Position numbers and translations under genes: made by a program. Below the pieces are notes generated by a model. The model saw only the letters and a program-made list of their open reading frames with translations, was not told where the DNA came from and did not search any database. A stretch of DNA of 58,000 nt from the NCBI GenBank assembly GCA_014529385.2, contig CM043963.1:109536912-109594911 (forward strand), read 5' to 3'. Every line of letters begins with the position of its first letter. Position 1 is the stretch's first letter. Source of the DNA: Adiantum capillus-veneris. Taxonomy: Eukaryota; Streptophyta; Polypodiopsida; Polypodiales; Pteridaceae. Positions 1 through 10,228 of this stretch are shown here, piece after piece.

Positions 1-1443
1 CCGTTCTAAATCTCTGACTCGATGGTCGTTCCTTCTCGTAAGGGAAATCCGAGAGACGAGCTCTCAATCCTTTTTCCGTCTGTACTCGGAGTCAAGACTC
101 CACAGACAATTTCCGAATTCTGTTCTCGGAATTCCCAAGCGTAGGCCGAAGCCTTCTCGCTTCTCCTTCGCGATGAAGTACCTGCAAACACACACGCAAA
201 CACGCGACAACAATTCGTATGGCGAATCCACAATAGATACCTGTCGCTCTTGCGCGGGAAAAGCGACTTCCGTGCTTCGTAGTCTCGCGATCTCTCGCGT
301 CTTTTGGCGGCAGAGTCTTCTCTTGCTGGCACTAGCAACCTCCCTTCAGTGAGGGCATGTGGTGCTTTTATAGCTCCTTCACCACGGCACGAATAGCTGC
401 TCCCGTAGAAATCGCGCGGCTGTTTTTTTTTTTTTTTAATAAATAATAATATATTTTTTTTCTGTTCTACCCGAAATAGGGAGAGAGAATTCGCTGGCTG
501 ATCTGTTGCCTTATTTATTAGATGGCTGCCCACTTATTAAATGGGCGGTCGGCGTATTTTATAGCTCCTTTACCACGGCACGAATAGATGCTCGGGTAGA
601 GATCGCGGCCGTTTTTTTTTTTTCCTGCTCTACCCGAAATAGGGAGAGAGAATTCGCTGGCTAATTTGTTGCCTTATTTATCAGATGGCTACCCACTTAT
701 TAAATGGGCGATCGGCGTATTTTAAAAATAGTCTGAATTTGCCCAAAAACTCAATAAAACCTTATAAGTTAAAAACAATGCTTCCACAGCACTTCCCAGG
801 CGTCCCTGTATGCAACCACATGCACGAATGCAATGCAAACATAGATTCCTCGCGGGAAAGCGTTTGCTCTTCCCGGAAAACTCGTTCAAATTTTCCGCTT
901 TTTAAGAAAAGCTTCTCAGAACCCATCTTTATTCTTGTGCTTGCGTCTTTACGCGTATTCCTCTTTCCAGTTCGGATTTCCTCTCGACTATGGATATCCC
1001 CTTTCTGATGCACCCGTCACCCACCTTGTGACGCATCAGGAATACCCATCACCTAGTCCTTTCCTACCGAACTTACGATACAATCTCCTTCACGATGCTC
1101 TGTCACCCATCCTATGACGCATCAGAGATGTCCGTTCCCGGATGGTCGGATACTTCTTTACTGATGCTCCCTGTCACCCATCCGTTGTGACGCATTTGAA
1201 GTACCCGTTCCTGGTGGCCTTACATATATTCCCGTTCTCAGTGCTCCCGTCATTACTTTCAATGACGCACTAGGAATACTCTGTACTCGGATCTCTCCAG
1301 TGAGAAAAACCCTCTCACTTAAAATTCCAATAATTCATTTAGAATTATTTTTCCTGGTGTTCCAAGCGAGAAAACCCTCTCACTTATAAATCCAATAATT
1401 CATTTAGAATTATTTTTATGTCAGATAAAGCCAATTTAGCAAC
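1..1443 (-). repeat. LTR of element E (3' LTR on minus strand), left end cut by window
   Basis: Position 1 aligns with 4188 in the second copy, and similarity continues to the common end 'gccaatttagcaaca'. The copy therefore lacks only about 215 bp, which lie outside the window. Read on the minus strand the LTR begins TGTTGCTAAATTGG. Compared with 3972-5326 it carries an extra tandem duplication (about 368-562 against 560-730) and an extra segment at about 958-1074. The two LTRs have diverged noticeably, so this is an old insertion. Confidence 0.85.
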
Positions 1444-3339
1444 ATCCCTCTCACTTATAAACAGTTGTCCTCAACTGTAGAGGTCCAATTGAATTGCCGG
1501 GGAGAAACCGGAAAGATTCCAAATTTTGCTCAATGGTGAGTTGAGCTAGTCCTTTCTCAAAAGAGAACTTAAAAATCAAATTAAACAAAAATTCAAAAAT
1601 TCAATAATTCAATACTTACCTTATCGGTTCATGTCTTTCCTCTAGTACCTTGAGGATATCTTTCACCTTTCATTAAAGTTACGAGCCATGTAAGAACTCA
1701 TCATTCACGTCTTTCCGAGAATCTGTTAACTCAATTCCACTTCTCAATTCCGAGAAGAATAATCCTCCTAGAAATCAATCTAGGTCTATGTCCTTGCGCA
1801 TAATCCTGCGCTGTTAGTTCAGAGGGTATTAAACCTCTTGTGTCCTCCCACATAGGGAATGCCCAAGTCATAGAGCATTAAGCTCGATGTCTTTCTTTCA
1901 CAAACATAGTTTGCGATAACCTTAAAGAAGGTTCTGTGTTCCGGGCCATCGCTCAACGTAGGCGGACGGTTCCAAACCGAAGATTCCTTGTGCACGGCGG
2001 CACTTCCTTCCAATCTTTTCCTCATGCAAGTTATTACCACCAGCAGTGTTTTCGCGACGTCCATTAGCGTCTCTTACTTACAAAATCATAAAAAATGATT
2101 CACCTTGCGAGCATCAATGACGTCTTGCAAAATTTCAGGCATATAGAATTCTAGCCATAGCATTTTCTGAACGTATGTTCAAACCCGGTTCACAATGGAG
2201 CGAACCCTCTTTGATTCTTACCATTTTGAAATGGTTGGCGAACTATATTTTTACAAACATAATAGTTCGAATTTATTCCAGCAGCGTGTAAATGCTACTT
2301 GGCCTGCTCATGGAGAAACATATACCGCAACCAAAAGTTGCTACTGTAATGGTAAAAGCACATAACGTACTCAATGATCAACGACCGTCAGAAAACCTCT
2401 TCTCCGTAGAGAAACTCAAATTCCTTCTACCGAACACATCTCAAATAGAGATTCTCGTGTCGGAATATCCTCAACCTGGGAAATTACCTTCCCTTCGTAA
2501 GATCCTTAGAGCAAAGACGCGCAACTTGACGATCCCTTGGCTCGATCGTAGAGCAAAACCCGCTCATCAAATAAACTAGGATTTCAATCCTTGGATTCCT
2601 CGAGCACAGGCCGTAGTCGTCGCTTGTTCCTTTCCTCGTAAAGAGAGTATTCCTTCACTTGTGCGAAAAGCATTACCATATCTTCCCTTACCGGGTAGGG
2701 GGTGTTGGTTCATAAGCTTAGTGAAAGCTTTTCTTGGTTGAAAGCTCGGAATGGTTCCTTCCTTTCTGCTGTCCTACCCTCAATAGCAGGTAATTTGTTG
2801 GTGAACTACCGGATACGAGATCAATAGTTGACCTTCCGGATGGTTGAGCAAACCAATTCATCTCAGAAAACAATGTTTCACATTGATCCTACTCTCATAA
2901 ATACTCGAGAGTGATGTAGTCCCGGTTAGACATAACCATACCTCGTGCAAAAGAGCAAACAAGCACAATGCACTTTATGATTTCCTCAAAGATGTAACTT
3001 TGATTAAAAACCTGCCCTCTCACTTAAAGTTCAAGGGTCTTCTATTCAAGAACTCAGGAGTTAGATTTAATTCTCTTACCCCAAACTTTCTGTGTTCAAT
3101 GTTTCCTGTCCCACTACGGGGATTGGATTCTATGTACACTAAGGTGTACACTTTCAGCTTTGTATTGCTGACTACACCATTTGCTGCAAAGTATCTTGCA
3201 GATGCATTTACAAAATTCGGGCGAAAGTCCTTCATTAAATTTGTTCCATCTTTCCTTCCTCAGAGAGGATCAAGAATGGAGCTACCTTGGCAAGAGTGAA
3301 CCACTACTTGCTTTGACTCGCTCGTGTTCCTATTGGGCA

Positions 3340-3725
3340 AACCAATCCCAATCTTCTTGGATGCCTTCCTCAAAGCGTAGAGGAAAAAAATGTGTCCGAA
3401 AATTTAGCCTTGAATTAAATCCAAGTCTTGTTGTAAGTTCCTTGCAGAGCTTTGGTATACCACCAAGTACTTGCAATCCCCTTGAGGTGTTTGGTCACAT
3501 GCCTCACCTTCGACGCTTCTCAGAAATTGCCGTTTGCAAAGGCAACTTCAAACGTCGAATGAAAGCGGTAGCTTTCGGGGCATCTTCCGTTACGTCAAAA
3601 GTATCAAACTTGATCGGAGTGTTCTGAGGTCTAAAGACCTTCATATCCTTCCCAAAATGACGGGATTTCATGGCTAGTTCTGGATTGAGGTTCATGGATA
3701 TTTTCTGGATTCTGAAGGATCTCAA
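3340..3725 (-). pseudogene. Decayed gypsy-type gag of element E
   Basis: The minus-strand frame at 3504-3725 contains IKFDTFD, the same phrase that opens the gag core of element A near 8352. After a stop and a frame change, the region 3390-3480 encodes a TWW motif followed by a TWIQFKAKF-like stretch. This matches the tryptophan-rich gag core seen in A (TWWSTLL) and C (TWWTTLL). Several stops and shifts make it non-functional. The call rests on short motif similarity within the window, so it is moderate. Confidence 0.55.
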
Positions 3726-3958
3726 GCATTCCGCTCCTTGGATTCTCTAGGTTCTTGAGCATCATGCTCTTATTGCCTTCTCAGGGAATCCCAAGTCTTG
3801 TGTCGACTTCTTGCAGAGAGAAAAAAAAATTCCAACTCTGCGAGCTTTTTCCTGCAAGACTTAGGTTTCCGCCTGCTTACTTCTCTCTTGGCTTGTCATG
3901 GCTTCTTCCCGTATCTTCCCAGAGTCGTCCTCCTTTACTGAGAAAGAGAGGAGACCAT

Positions 3959-3970
3959 GCTTTGATACCA
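3959..3970 (-). other. Primer-binding site of element E (initiator tRNA-Met type)
   Basis: The reverse complement reads TGGTATCAAAGC, one mismatch from the plant initiator-Met site TGGTATCAGAGC, one base inside the LTR edge. It fixes the element's orientation as minus. Confidence 0.8.
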
Positions 3971-3971
3971 T

Positions 3972-5326
3972 TGTCACAAACGGGAGCGTATAACAATATA
4001 AAATATACTCGGATAAATAGAATTTATCACTTAATACTGAAGCCAAAGGATATAGAGAGAAATAAATAGAGAGAGAGAGAGATCGACACAGTACTGGGGA
4101 CCAGAAGATGGGTTGGCCTCCCCCCTTAAAGAGTATTCTTTATTAGGGAGAATCTTTTTACAAGCAAAAGAACCGGAGAAAACCCCTCCGTTCTAAATCT
4201 CTGACTCGATGGTCGTTCCTTCCCGCAAGGGAAATCCGAGAGACGAGCTCTCAATCCTTTTTCCGTCTGTACTCGGAGTCGAGACTCCACAAACAATTTC
4301 CGAATTCCGTTCCCGGAATTCCCAAGCGTAGGCCGAAGCCTTCTCGCTTCTCCTTCGCGATGAAGTACCTGCAAACACACGCGCAAACACGCGACAACAA
4401 TTCGTATGGCGAATCCACAATAGATACCTGTCGCTCTTGCGCGGGAAAAGCGACTTCCGTGCTTCGTAGTCTCGCGATCTCTCGCGTCTTCTGGCGGCAG
4501 AGTCTTCTCTTGCTGGCATTGGCAACCTCCCTTTAGTGAGGACATGTGGTGCTTTTATAGCTCCTTCACCACGGCACGAATAGCTGCTCGCGTAGAGATC
4601 GCGGCCGTTTTTTTTTTTTTCTGTTGTACCCGAAATAGGGAGAGAGAATTCGCTGGCTGATCTGTTGCCTTATTTATCAGATGGCTGCCCACTTATTAAA
4701 TGGGCGGTCGGCGTATTTTAAAAATAGTCTGAATCTGCCCAAAAACTCAATAAAACCTTATAAGTTAAAAACAATGCTTTCACAACACTTCCCAGGCGTC
4801 CCTGGATGCAACCACATGCACGAATGCAATGCAAACATAGATTCCTCGCGGGAAAGCGTTTGCTCTTCCCGGAAAACTCGTTCAAATTTTCCGTTTTTTA
4901 AGAAAAGCTTCTCAGAACCCATCTTTATTCTTGTGCTTGCGTCTTTATGCGTATACGATACAATCTCCTTCACGATGCTCTATGTCACCCATCCTATGAC
5001 GCATTAGAGATGTCCGTTCCCGGATGGTCGGATACTTCTTTACTGATGCTCCCTGTCACCCATCCGTTGTGACGCATCAGAAGTACCCGTTCCTGGTGGC
5101 CTTACAGATATTCCCGTTCTCAGTGCTCCCGTCATTACTTTCAATGACGCACTAGGAATACTCTGTACTCGGATGTCTCCAGTGAGAAAAACCCTCTCAC
5201 TTAAAATTCCAATAATTCATTTAGAATTATTTTTCCTAGTGTTCCAAGCGAGAAAACCCTCTCACTTATAAATCCAATAATTCATTTAGAATTATTTTTA
5301 TGTCAGATAAAGCCAATTTAGCAACA
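3972..5326 (-). repeat. LTR of element E (5' LTR on minus strand), complete
   Basis: The 1355-bp LTR has TG...CA ends on the minus strand (TGTTGCTAAATTGG to CCGTTTGTGACA). It contains poly-T tracts, a series of stem-loops around 4974-5153, and two tandem copies of a 60-bp unit ending near 5304 that include an AATAATTC/GAATTATT hairpin. The right edge touches the purine tract of the A-prime gypsy remnant exactly. It could therefore instead be the 3' LTR of that remnant, shared with E. Confidence 0.85.
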
Positions 5327-6053
5327 CATAACCCCCTCTTGAAAGCATTGTAATCGCCCTTGATGACGCCTGCAAAACAGGGAGGCCATGAACTGTCTTA
5401 GTAGACAGTGATTGTTAGTACCGAACTAGGAACACACATCTAGCACGTGTACCAATGTACAGTCACATCACACGACATCACAGGAGATCACTTGACATCA
5501 CAGGACATCACATGACAAATCACATTCAAAATTCATTCGGACCTCAGACCATGATCAATCGGCAACGTATTTAGCAATTGCATCTAGATCCACTCAGGAT
5601 CTCATAGATGCCCGATCGACTAATACTTATTGCAACCATGTCTATCGAGATTGTTCAGACCGAAATGTTGCAGTCATTTCGTCTATCAGTTCCTGCACTC
5701 AAACAAGTCAAGAACAAATTAATATCATATTATCGGGAATTCCAGTTTATAATGTCATACAACAGAATACTGTCAGCCCACAATATCCCTGAAACTCAAA
5801 GAGACATCAGTGACTTTAGTATCAACAATCGAGGCAATCTGTTGACAAAGGAGCGGAGCGACTCCCCTTTTGTGCATACCCGTTGCACCAAACTCCGTCA
5901 AAGCTGAGTTCGGGGTTCCATTTAGAATAGACTATGCTAATCCAAATGCTTCAAGGTAAAGATTCACAATCTGAGGAGTATCTGCTAGGTTCTCCTCCTC
6001 CATCCACTTTGCATCCAATGCAGTATAGTTCTTGAATTTAACCAAGACCTGCC
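5327..6053 (-). mobile_element. 3' untranslated region and polypurine tract of gypsy remnant A-prime
   Basis: The reverse complement closely follows the 3' UTR of element A (29360-29926): the same order of a conserved stretch around 5600-5700, a 'tgtgatgtcctgtgatgtgac' block, and a final 'tttcaagaggggg' purine tract at 5330-5345. Around 5465-5520 a short ACATCACAGG-type repeat has more copies than in A. It holds no gene; open frames here are chance. Confidence 0.75.
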
Positions 6054-6655
6054 TTATCGCTTTACCCTTAATCTTTCTGTCTTTATGTGCCAATATCTGT
6101 TCTGGAACAAGATCTCGTTTTCTTCCATTTCGGGTTGCTCATGAGGCTCCCCATCTTCGGGAACATCACCTTTAAAAGGCTTCAAGAGACTCACACGAAA
6201 AGCATTGTGAATCCTCAAAGTATCGGGCAGCTTCAGTCTAAAGGAGACATCATTTATCTTTTCAGAAATCTGGAAAGGTCCGTAGTATCGCATACTAAGC
6301 TTTGGAAAAAGCCTCTCCTTTTCCTTTTTCTTTCTCAGGCGTGCCTTCTCAAAACGTAAAAGCACCCAATCGTTCTTCTTCAATTTCAAATCGCGACGAT
6401 GGCGATCTGCTGCCTTTTTCTGTCTTTCTTGAGATTTCTACAAAGCCTCCCGGACCTTGGCAAAAGCCGTGTCCAAGTCACTCGTGTACTCGTTGGCTTC
6501 AAAAATCTTATCTTTCGTGCTTAGGAAGGGTGGAACCTTCGTAGCACATTCAATAATCTCAAATGGCGCCTTCCCCGTCGAAGAGTGTATCGTGTTATTA
6601 TAGGCAAATTCCACCAAAGATAAGTGAGAAACGATGTTTTGGTATTGTTTGAACC
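6054..6655 (-). pseudogene. Integrase C-terminal remnant of gypsy element A-prime
   Basis: The minus frame at 6054-6389 encodes the C-terminal part of a gypsy integrase. It has a [15 protein letters not shown] stretch, then [11 protein letters not shown], and an [15 protein letters not shown] motif typical of the region after the DDE core. A second frame at about 6440-6650 holds EFAYNNTIHSSTGKAPFEII, the end of the DDE domain, separated by a stop. The sequence is very close to A (28660-29100) but better kept in the HNAF region. Upstream integrase, RNase H and RT are absent: similarity stops near 6655, where minisatellite-like DNA begins. A chromodomain-like tail is degraded. Confidence 0.85.
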
Positions 6656-6753
6656 TCGGAACGACGCAGATGGGATGTTTGGGGAGCGTTTCGTTGTATG
6701 CTAGAAAAGTATTGTTGTTGTTACTCCTGACCTGGACCTGGATGGTTATGCAC
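6656..6753. repeat. Minisatellite-like host unit, left flank of B-2
   Basis: The run from 'acgacgcag' to 'ggttatgc' aligns loosely with units at 33758-33828 and 33829-33891, each ending GGTTATGC followed by (A/G)GGAGG. It is the left half of the sequence into which B-2 inserted; the right half resumes at 33695. Confidence 0.5.
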
Positions 6754-6834
6754 TGTAAGGTGTAGCGGAAGTGAATGTTGATCTTGCTCAAGATGAGTGC
6801 TCCGAATTTTGCTCAAGGGTTCCTTTTAGTTATG
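6754..6834 (-). repeat. 3' LTR stub of B-2
   Basis: It matches the TG-proximal 80 bp of the B LTRs at 12878, 27239 and 32477 (tgtaaggtg...gctcaagggttcc). It then switches abruptly to gag sequence at a short shared 'tatgta'-like junction around 6831-6836, which indicates an internal deletion. Confidence 0.75.
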
Positions 6835-6967
6835 TACCCTCCTATAATTCCTTGTGCAACTTTTTCATAAGGGGTTAGCTTAGGTTTAGCAGGTGTGTTA
6901 GCTTTACCCTTAGATTAATTTTGAGAGTTCTTTTCTGAAGGATTAGAGGAAGATTGGCTAGAAGAGT
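6835..6967 (-). pseudogene. Gag linker fragment of B-2
   Basis: The reverse complement corresponds to B-3 positions of about 36620-36770: the basic Lys/Asn/Ser-rich linker just before the zinc knuckle. It ends abruptly at element A's LTR and continues in register at 30469 on the other side of A. Confidence 0.75.
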
Positions 6968-6972
6968 TATCG

Positions 6973-7518
6973 TGTCACAAATTGGTGAAGTGGCATACCC
7001 GGACACACTCACATAGGTTGGGGCAACAAGGTACAGGCCCGCAAAACGCGGCAGCAAGCTGACGTGGCAGTACCGTACGGAGGCTCTGTAAAATCTGATG
7101 ACAGGCTAGGAAATCCCGCTTTTTGCGCTAACTTGCTGACGTGGCAGAGCATACGGATTTTCGGAAATTACGCTGGCTGAATTGGCAGCTTTTGGGCTCA
7201 GTTGCTTTATTTTTGAGAAGCTTTTGGATTACTGCTTTTGGGCATCCCTTGTAACGATAAATAAGTGGGCAGGGCCTCACTTCTCAGAGCATCTGGACGC
7301 AGAGTCTGTGAGTGAGCACCCTCCCTTTCTCTTGTACTTTGAACACAGATTAATACAAAAAGAAATACCGAAAGGGGCGCCAGTCTTTGGGGCCAATATC
7401 TCTAGGCACGGAACTACTCTGGGCCGTGTCAACTCAAGTGTGAATTGTGAACTGTTTTGAAGTGAATCTCTGCTGTGTCGCGGTAGAATCTTGACTTGAG
7501 GTGTCCAAGTTTGTTATA
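6973..7518 (+). repeat. 5' LTR of element A
   Basis: It begins TGTCACAAATTGG. Its end TTGTTATA is a mutated form of TTGTTACA in the 3' copy. It contains 'taatacaaaaagaaataccg' followed by the GGGGCGCCA...GGGGCC block that is also found in C LTRs. Confidence 0.93.
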
Positions 7519-7519
7519 G

Positions 7520-7535
7520 TGGTATCAGAGCGCGG
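7520..7535 (+). other. Primer-binding site of element A (initiator tRNA-Met)
   Basis: TGGTATCAGAGC followed by GCGG lies one base after the LTR. It is the canonical plant initiator-Met site and sets plus orientation. Confidence 0.92.
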
Positions 7536-7573
7536 CCAATTTCTCTTCTACCGGGAAATCCGATCCTTTTCTT

Positions 7574-8870
7574 GTGACACTTCCTGATTCCAACAGTGAT
7601 CCGTCGACTTCTTCTGCATCTGGGAATGCGGGAGTAGATCACGAAGAAGATTCTTATGAAGAGTACGCCCACCTCGGCCTACTCAGGCTGAGATTGAAGA
7701 GATGGAACAAGTGGTTGACGACGCAACAAAATGATGATCAACATTGCGAAGGATCCAAAATTTGCAAAATTTTTGACTCTGCAATCCTTCGAAGAAGTGA
7801 ACACCCAGTGTGGCAGAAGGCCACAGAGCCACCTATCAAACCAGCACTTAAGAAACGTCCTGCTCCGAGGATGTTTACAGAGCAAGAATTAGAAGAGGTG
7901 GTTGATACACGGATCGGTCGGCTTTTGGACGCGAACAATAAAGCCAAAAAGCACGACAAAAAGCAGAAGAAAGGAACTGACTTTCCGGGTTATTTGGGTC
8001 GTCCATCTACTTTTGCCTTGGCAAGAAAGCAAAAGAAGTGTGTACGATTTGAAGGACTACCCAGTTCTTCTTCTTTTGATAGTTCTTCTAGCTCTTCTGA
8101 CTTGAGCGAAGAAGACAGGAAAGGGAAAAAGTGAAGCAAAAAGCAAAGCTTCAGAAAGGGAAAGAAAAAGGCAAAGAAGCCTAAGTTTCGCCCAGTTTTT
8201 GACAGTTCTACAGAGGACTCATCCTCAGATAGTTCGGACTCCGACGATTATAGGTTATACGCAAAGATGCATTTCTATAAAGCCAACCAGTATGACTTCC
8301 TCGAAGATAAAAGCAAGAAAGTTAGAGAATTTAAAGAAGGTGGACAGTCAATTAAGTTCGACACTTTTTTTTGGATTCCGAGATGCTTTGAGGGCTTTGG
8401 CCTTCATACAGCCGTTTGACATAGCTTTCTCTGGAGGGCATTACTCAGAGCACTTTAAGATTCTGAGGGCTACCTCTTTCTTCAAGGGAAATGCTCGAAC
8501 ATGGTGGTCCACCCTTTTACTGAAAAAGGAAGCACCGGTTAAATGGTTGAAATTCAAAAGGCTTTTTATTTTTTCTTGGCTGACTCGGGAGTACGAACAA
8601 GATACACGAACTGCTTGGAATCATCTTCGGATGACGAAGGGAGATAGAGATTTTGGAGCTCTTTTCTACCAGCTTCTTCATTTAAGAAGATCTCGTTAAA
8701 AAACAGATTGAGCGGTTTTGTTGCGGACTTCCTACTGAGATCCGAGATCACTGCTTAGAACAAAAGTCAAATTCTATTCAAGAATTGATGGGGGTTTTGC
8801 CATACACTTAGGTAATCTGACTTATCCCACTGATGAGATCTTGACTCAGAGAACCCAACAGACTTTTAAT
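7574..8870 (+). pseudogene. Gag of element A, frameshifted
   Basis: The first frame (7574-8134) is an acidic N-terminal part ending in a Ser-rich stretch of about 20 residues. The gag core follows at 8330-8760, with an LRALAFIQPF-like stretch, the TWW motif near 8500 and a WLKFKRLF motif. The core is out of frame with the upstream part. A run of eight T at about 8363-8370 separates the phrase IKFDTF from the core frame and is a likely shift site. No usable full-length Gag remains. The frame at 8199-8699 is the main core fragment. Confidence 0.8.
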
Positions 8871-8871
8871 A

Positions 8872-9640
8872 ATGAAAGTAGAAAGAAAAAGAGCCCCCAA
8901 GAAAAGAAAGATAAGGATTCACGACCCCGGCTCACACTTCGGGAGAGGGCCAACTACATCAAAGAGGGGAAGTGTTTCGGATGCGGGGAACGTCTCCGCG
9001 AAGTGCCCTAAAAAGGCACATCAAGAACAGAATGAAGACAGTCCAGAGAGCTCGAGAGGAGTTGAGGAACATGGACGAAAAGGCAAGATGAAAGCAGGAC
9101 TGGTTCTAGATTGTATGGGTATTGACCCAAGCATGATTGGTGAAAGTACAAAACTTTGCCGAGCTTGGGGCAAAGTGAAAGATCAACAAGCCTTGATTTT
9201 TTTTGATGGAGGAGCCAAGGTCAACTTCATTTCACCTAAATTGGCGGTGCGGCTCGAGATTACACCCGATCAGATGGGACCACAAGCAGAGGCAGTTGTA
9301 GCGGCACCCGGTAGGGATGTGGCCATTACACTTATCATTGGCAAACTTCCATTGCATTGTCAGGGGTATTTAGGGCACGAGGACTTCTACATTATGCCCT
9401 TGGAAGGTTGTGCTGTCCTCCTGGGAGTCCCTTGGTACCATAAGAACAATGTTGTGGTCGATTATCGGGCGAAGAAAGCAACATTGACTACTGAAAAGGG
9501 CCGAAACATTGTACTTGATGTGAAATTGAAGGGTGAGTGTCCCTGTTGTATCGGCTTCGGCTTCGGCTTCGGCGGTTTCGAAATTAATGAAATCCAGTCT
9601 GTTTGTTTACGCGATTTTCTTGAAAGGGTTGAATGATGAA
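8872..9640 (+). pseudogene. Zinc knuckle and protease of element A
   Basis: Around 8965-9015 a CCHC knuckle is split between two frames: KCFGCGE in one and VSAKCPKK in the other. The frame at 8872-9636 then gives a retropepsin-like domain: ALIFFDGGAKVNFIS (normally D-S/T-G-A) at about 9190-9235, and the distal GCAVLLGVPWY at about 9408-9435, equivalent to the conserved G-x-D-x-x-L-G-x-x-W-L. Thus the active-site triad reads DGG and the distal Asp is Ala, both consistent with decay. A GGCTTC hexamer repeat at about 9551-9574 lies in the protease-RT linker. Confidence 0.82.
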
Positions 9641-10228
9641 CATAGGACAAATATGTCTGAATTTGATAAAGAACGCCAAGATTTTCTCCACACTCATGCC
9701 GATTGCTTTTCAGAGGGCTTGCTAGGCGAGTTGCCACCAGTTCGTCCTAAGGATCATACCATTGATCCGATACCTAGAAGCACACCATCGAACCGGCCAC
9801 CTTACCGTGTGAGCTGAGCCCATAAGGAAGAGATTATGAACCAAGTGAAAGACCTCTCGGAAAAGGGTCTTATCCAGCCGAGTACTTCACCTTACTGCTC
9901 TCCGGTGTTGTTGGTTTTGAAGAAAGACTGATCTTGGAGAACGTGCATTGATTATAGAGCTCTTAATAAAATCACCATCAAGAACAGATTTTTGATTCCG
10001 AGGATCGATGATATTCTTGACCGACTACAGGGATCCTCTTGTTTCAGCAAGATTGATTTGAAGAGCAGATATCATCAGATCCGAATCGCGCAAGACAACT
10101 TTTCGGACGACCTTCAATTTATATGAATTTTTGGTGATGCCTTTTGGCCTTACCAATGCTCCAGTGACCTTTAACCGAATGATGACATTATAGTCGTCTC
10201 CAAGGATGAGGCACATAGAGAACATCTG
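9640..10228 (+). pseudogene. Reverse transcriptase, N-terminal half, of element A
   Basis: The frame gives PPYRVS, then a stop, GLIQPSTSPYCSPVLLV, a second stop, [22 protein letters not shown] and KIDLK-RYHQIRI. These are the standard gypsy RT fingers and palm blocks. Around 10095-10190 the sequence is shifted, and the segment leading to the YxDD box is shortened so that only DIIV-SKDEAHREHL remains. The reading is interrupted at 10228 by the solo C LTR and resumes at 11713. Confidence 0.85.

Larger units (their letters stand above)
1444..3971 (-). mobile_element. Internal region of LTR element E (non-autonomous or decayed)
   Basis: This 2.5-kb region lies between two direct LTR copies. On the minus strand it starts with a primer-binding site at 3959-3970 and ends with a purine-rich tract at 1444-1457, directly against the 3' LTR. 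Apart from a decayed gag at 3340-3725 I see no reverse transcriptase, RNase H or integrase. Short open frames at 3020-3235 and 1819-2064 (minus) have no recognisable motif. The layout fits a large retrotransposon derivative (LARD-like) or a heavily deleted gypsy element. The stretch 1460-3020 holds nothing else I can name. Confidence 0.75.

Noticed and set aside
6-533. 175-codon minus-strand open frame
   Set aside because: It lies wholly in the E LTR, is repeated (diverged) at 4193-4525 and shows no domain; repetitive LTR sequence with no stop by chance.
5465-5530. Possible CRISPR-like array of short repeats
   Set aside because: Repeats are about 10-12 bp without regular spacers and lie in a plant gypsy 3' UTR; a simple minisatellite.
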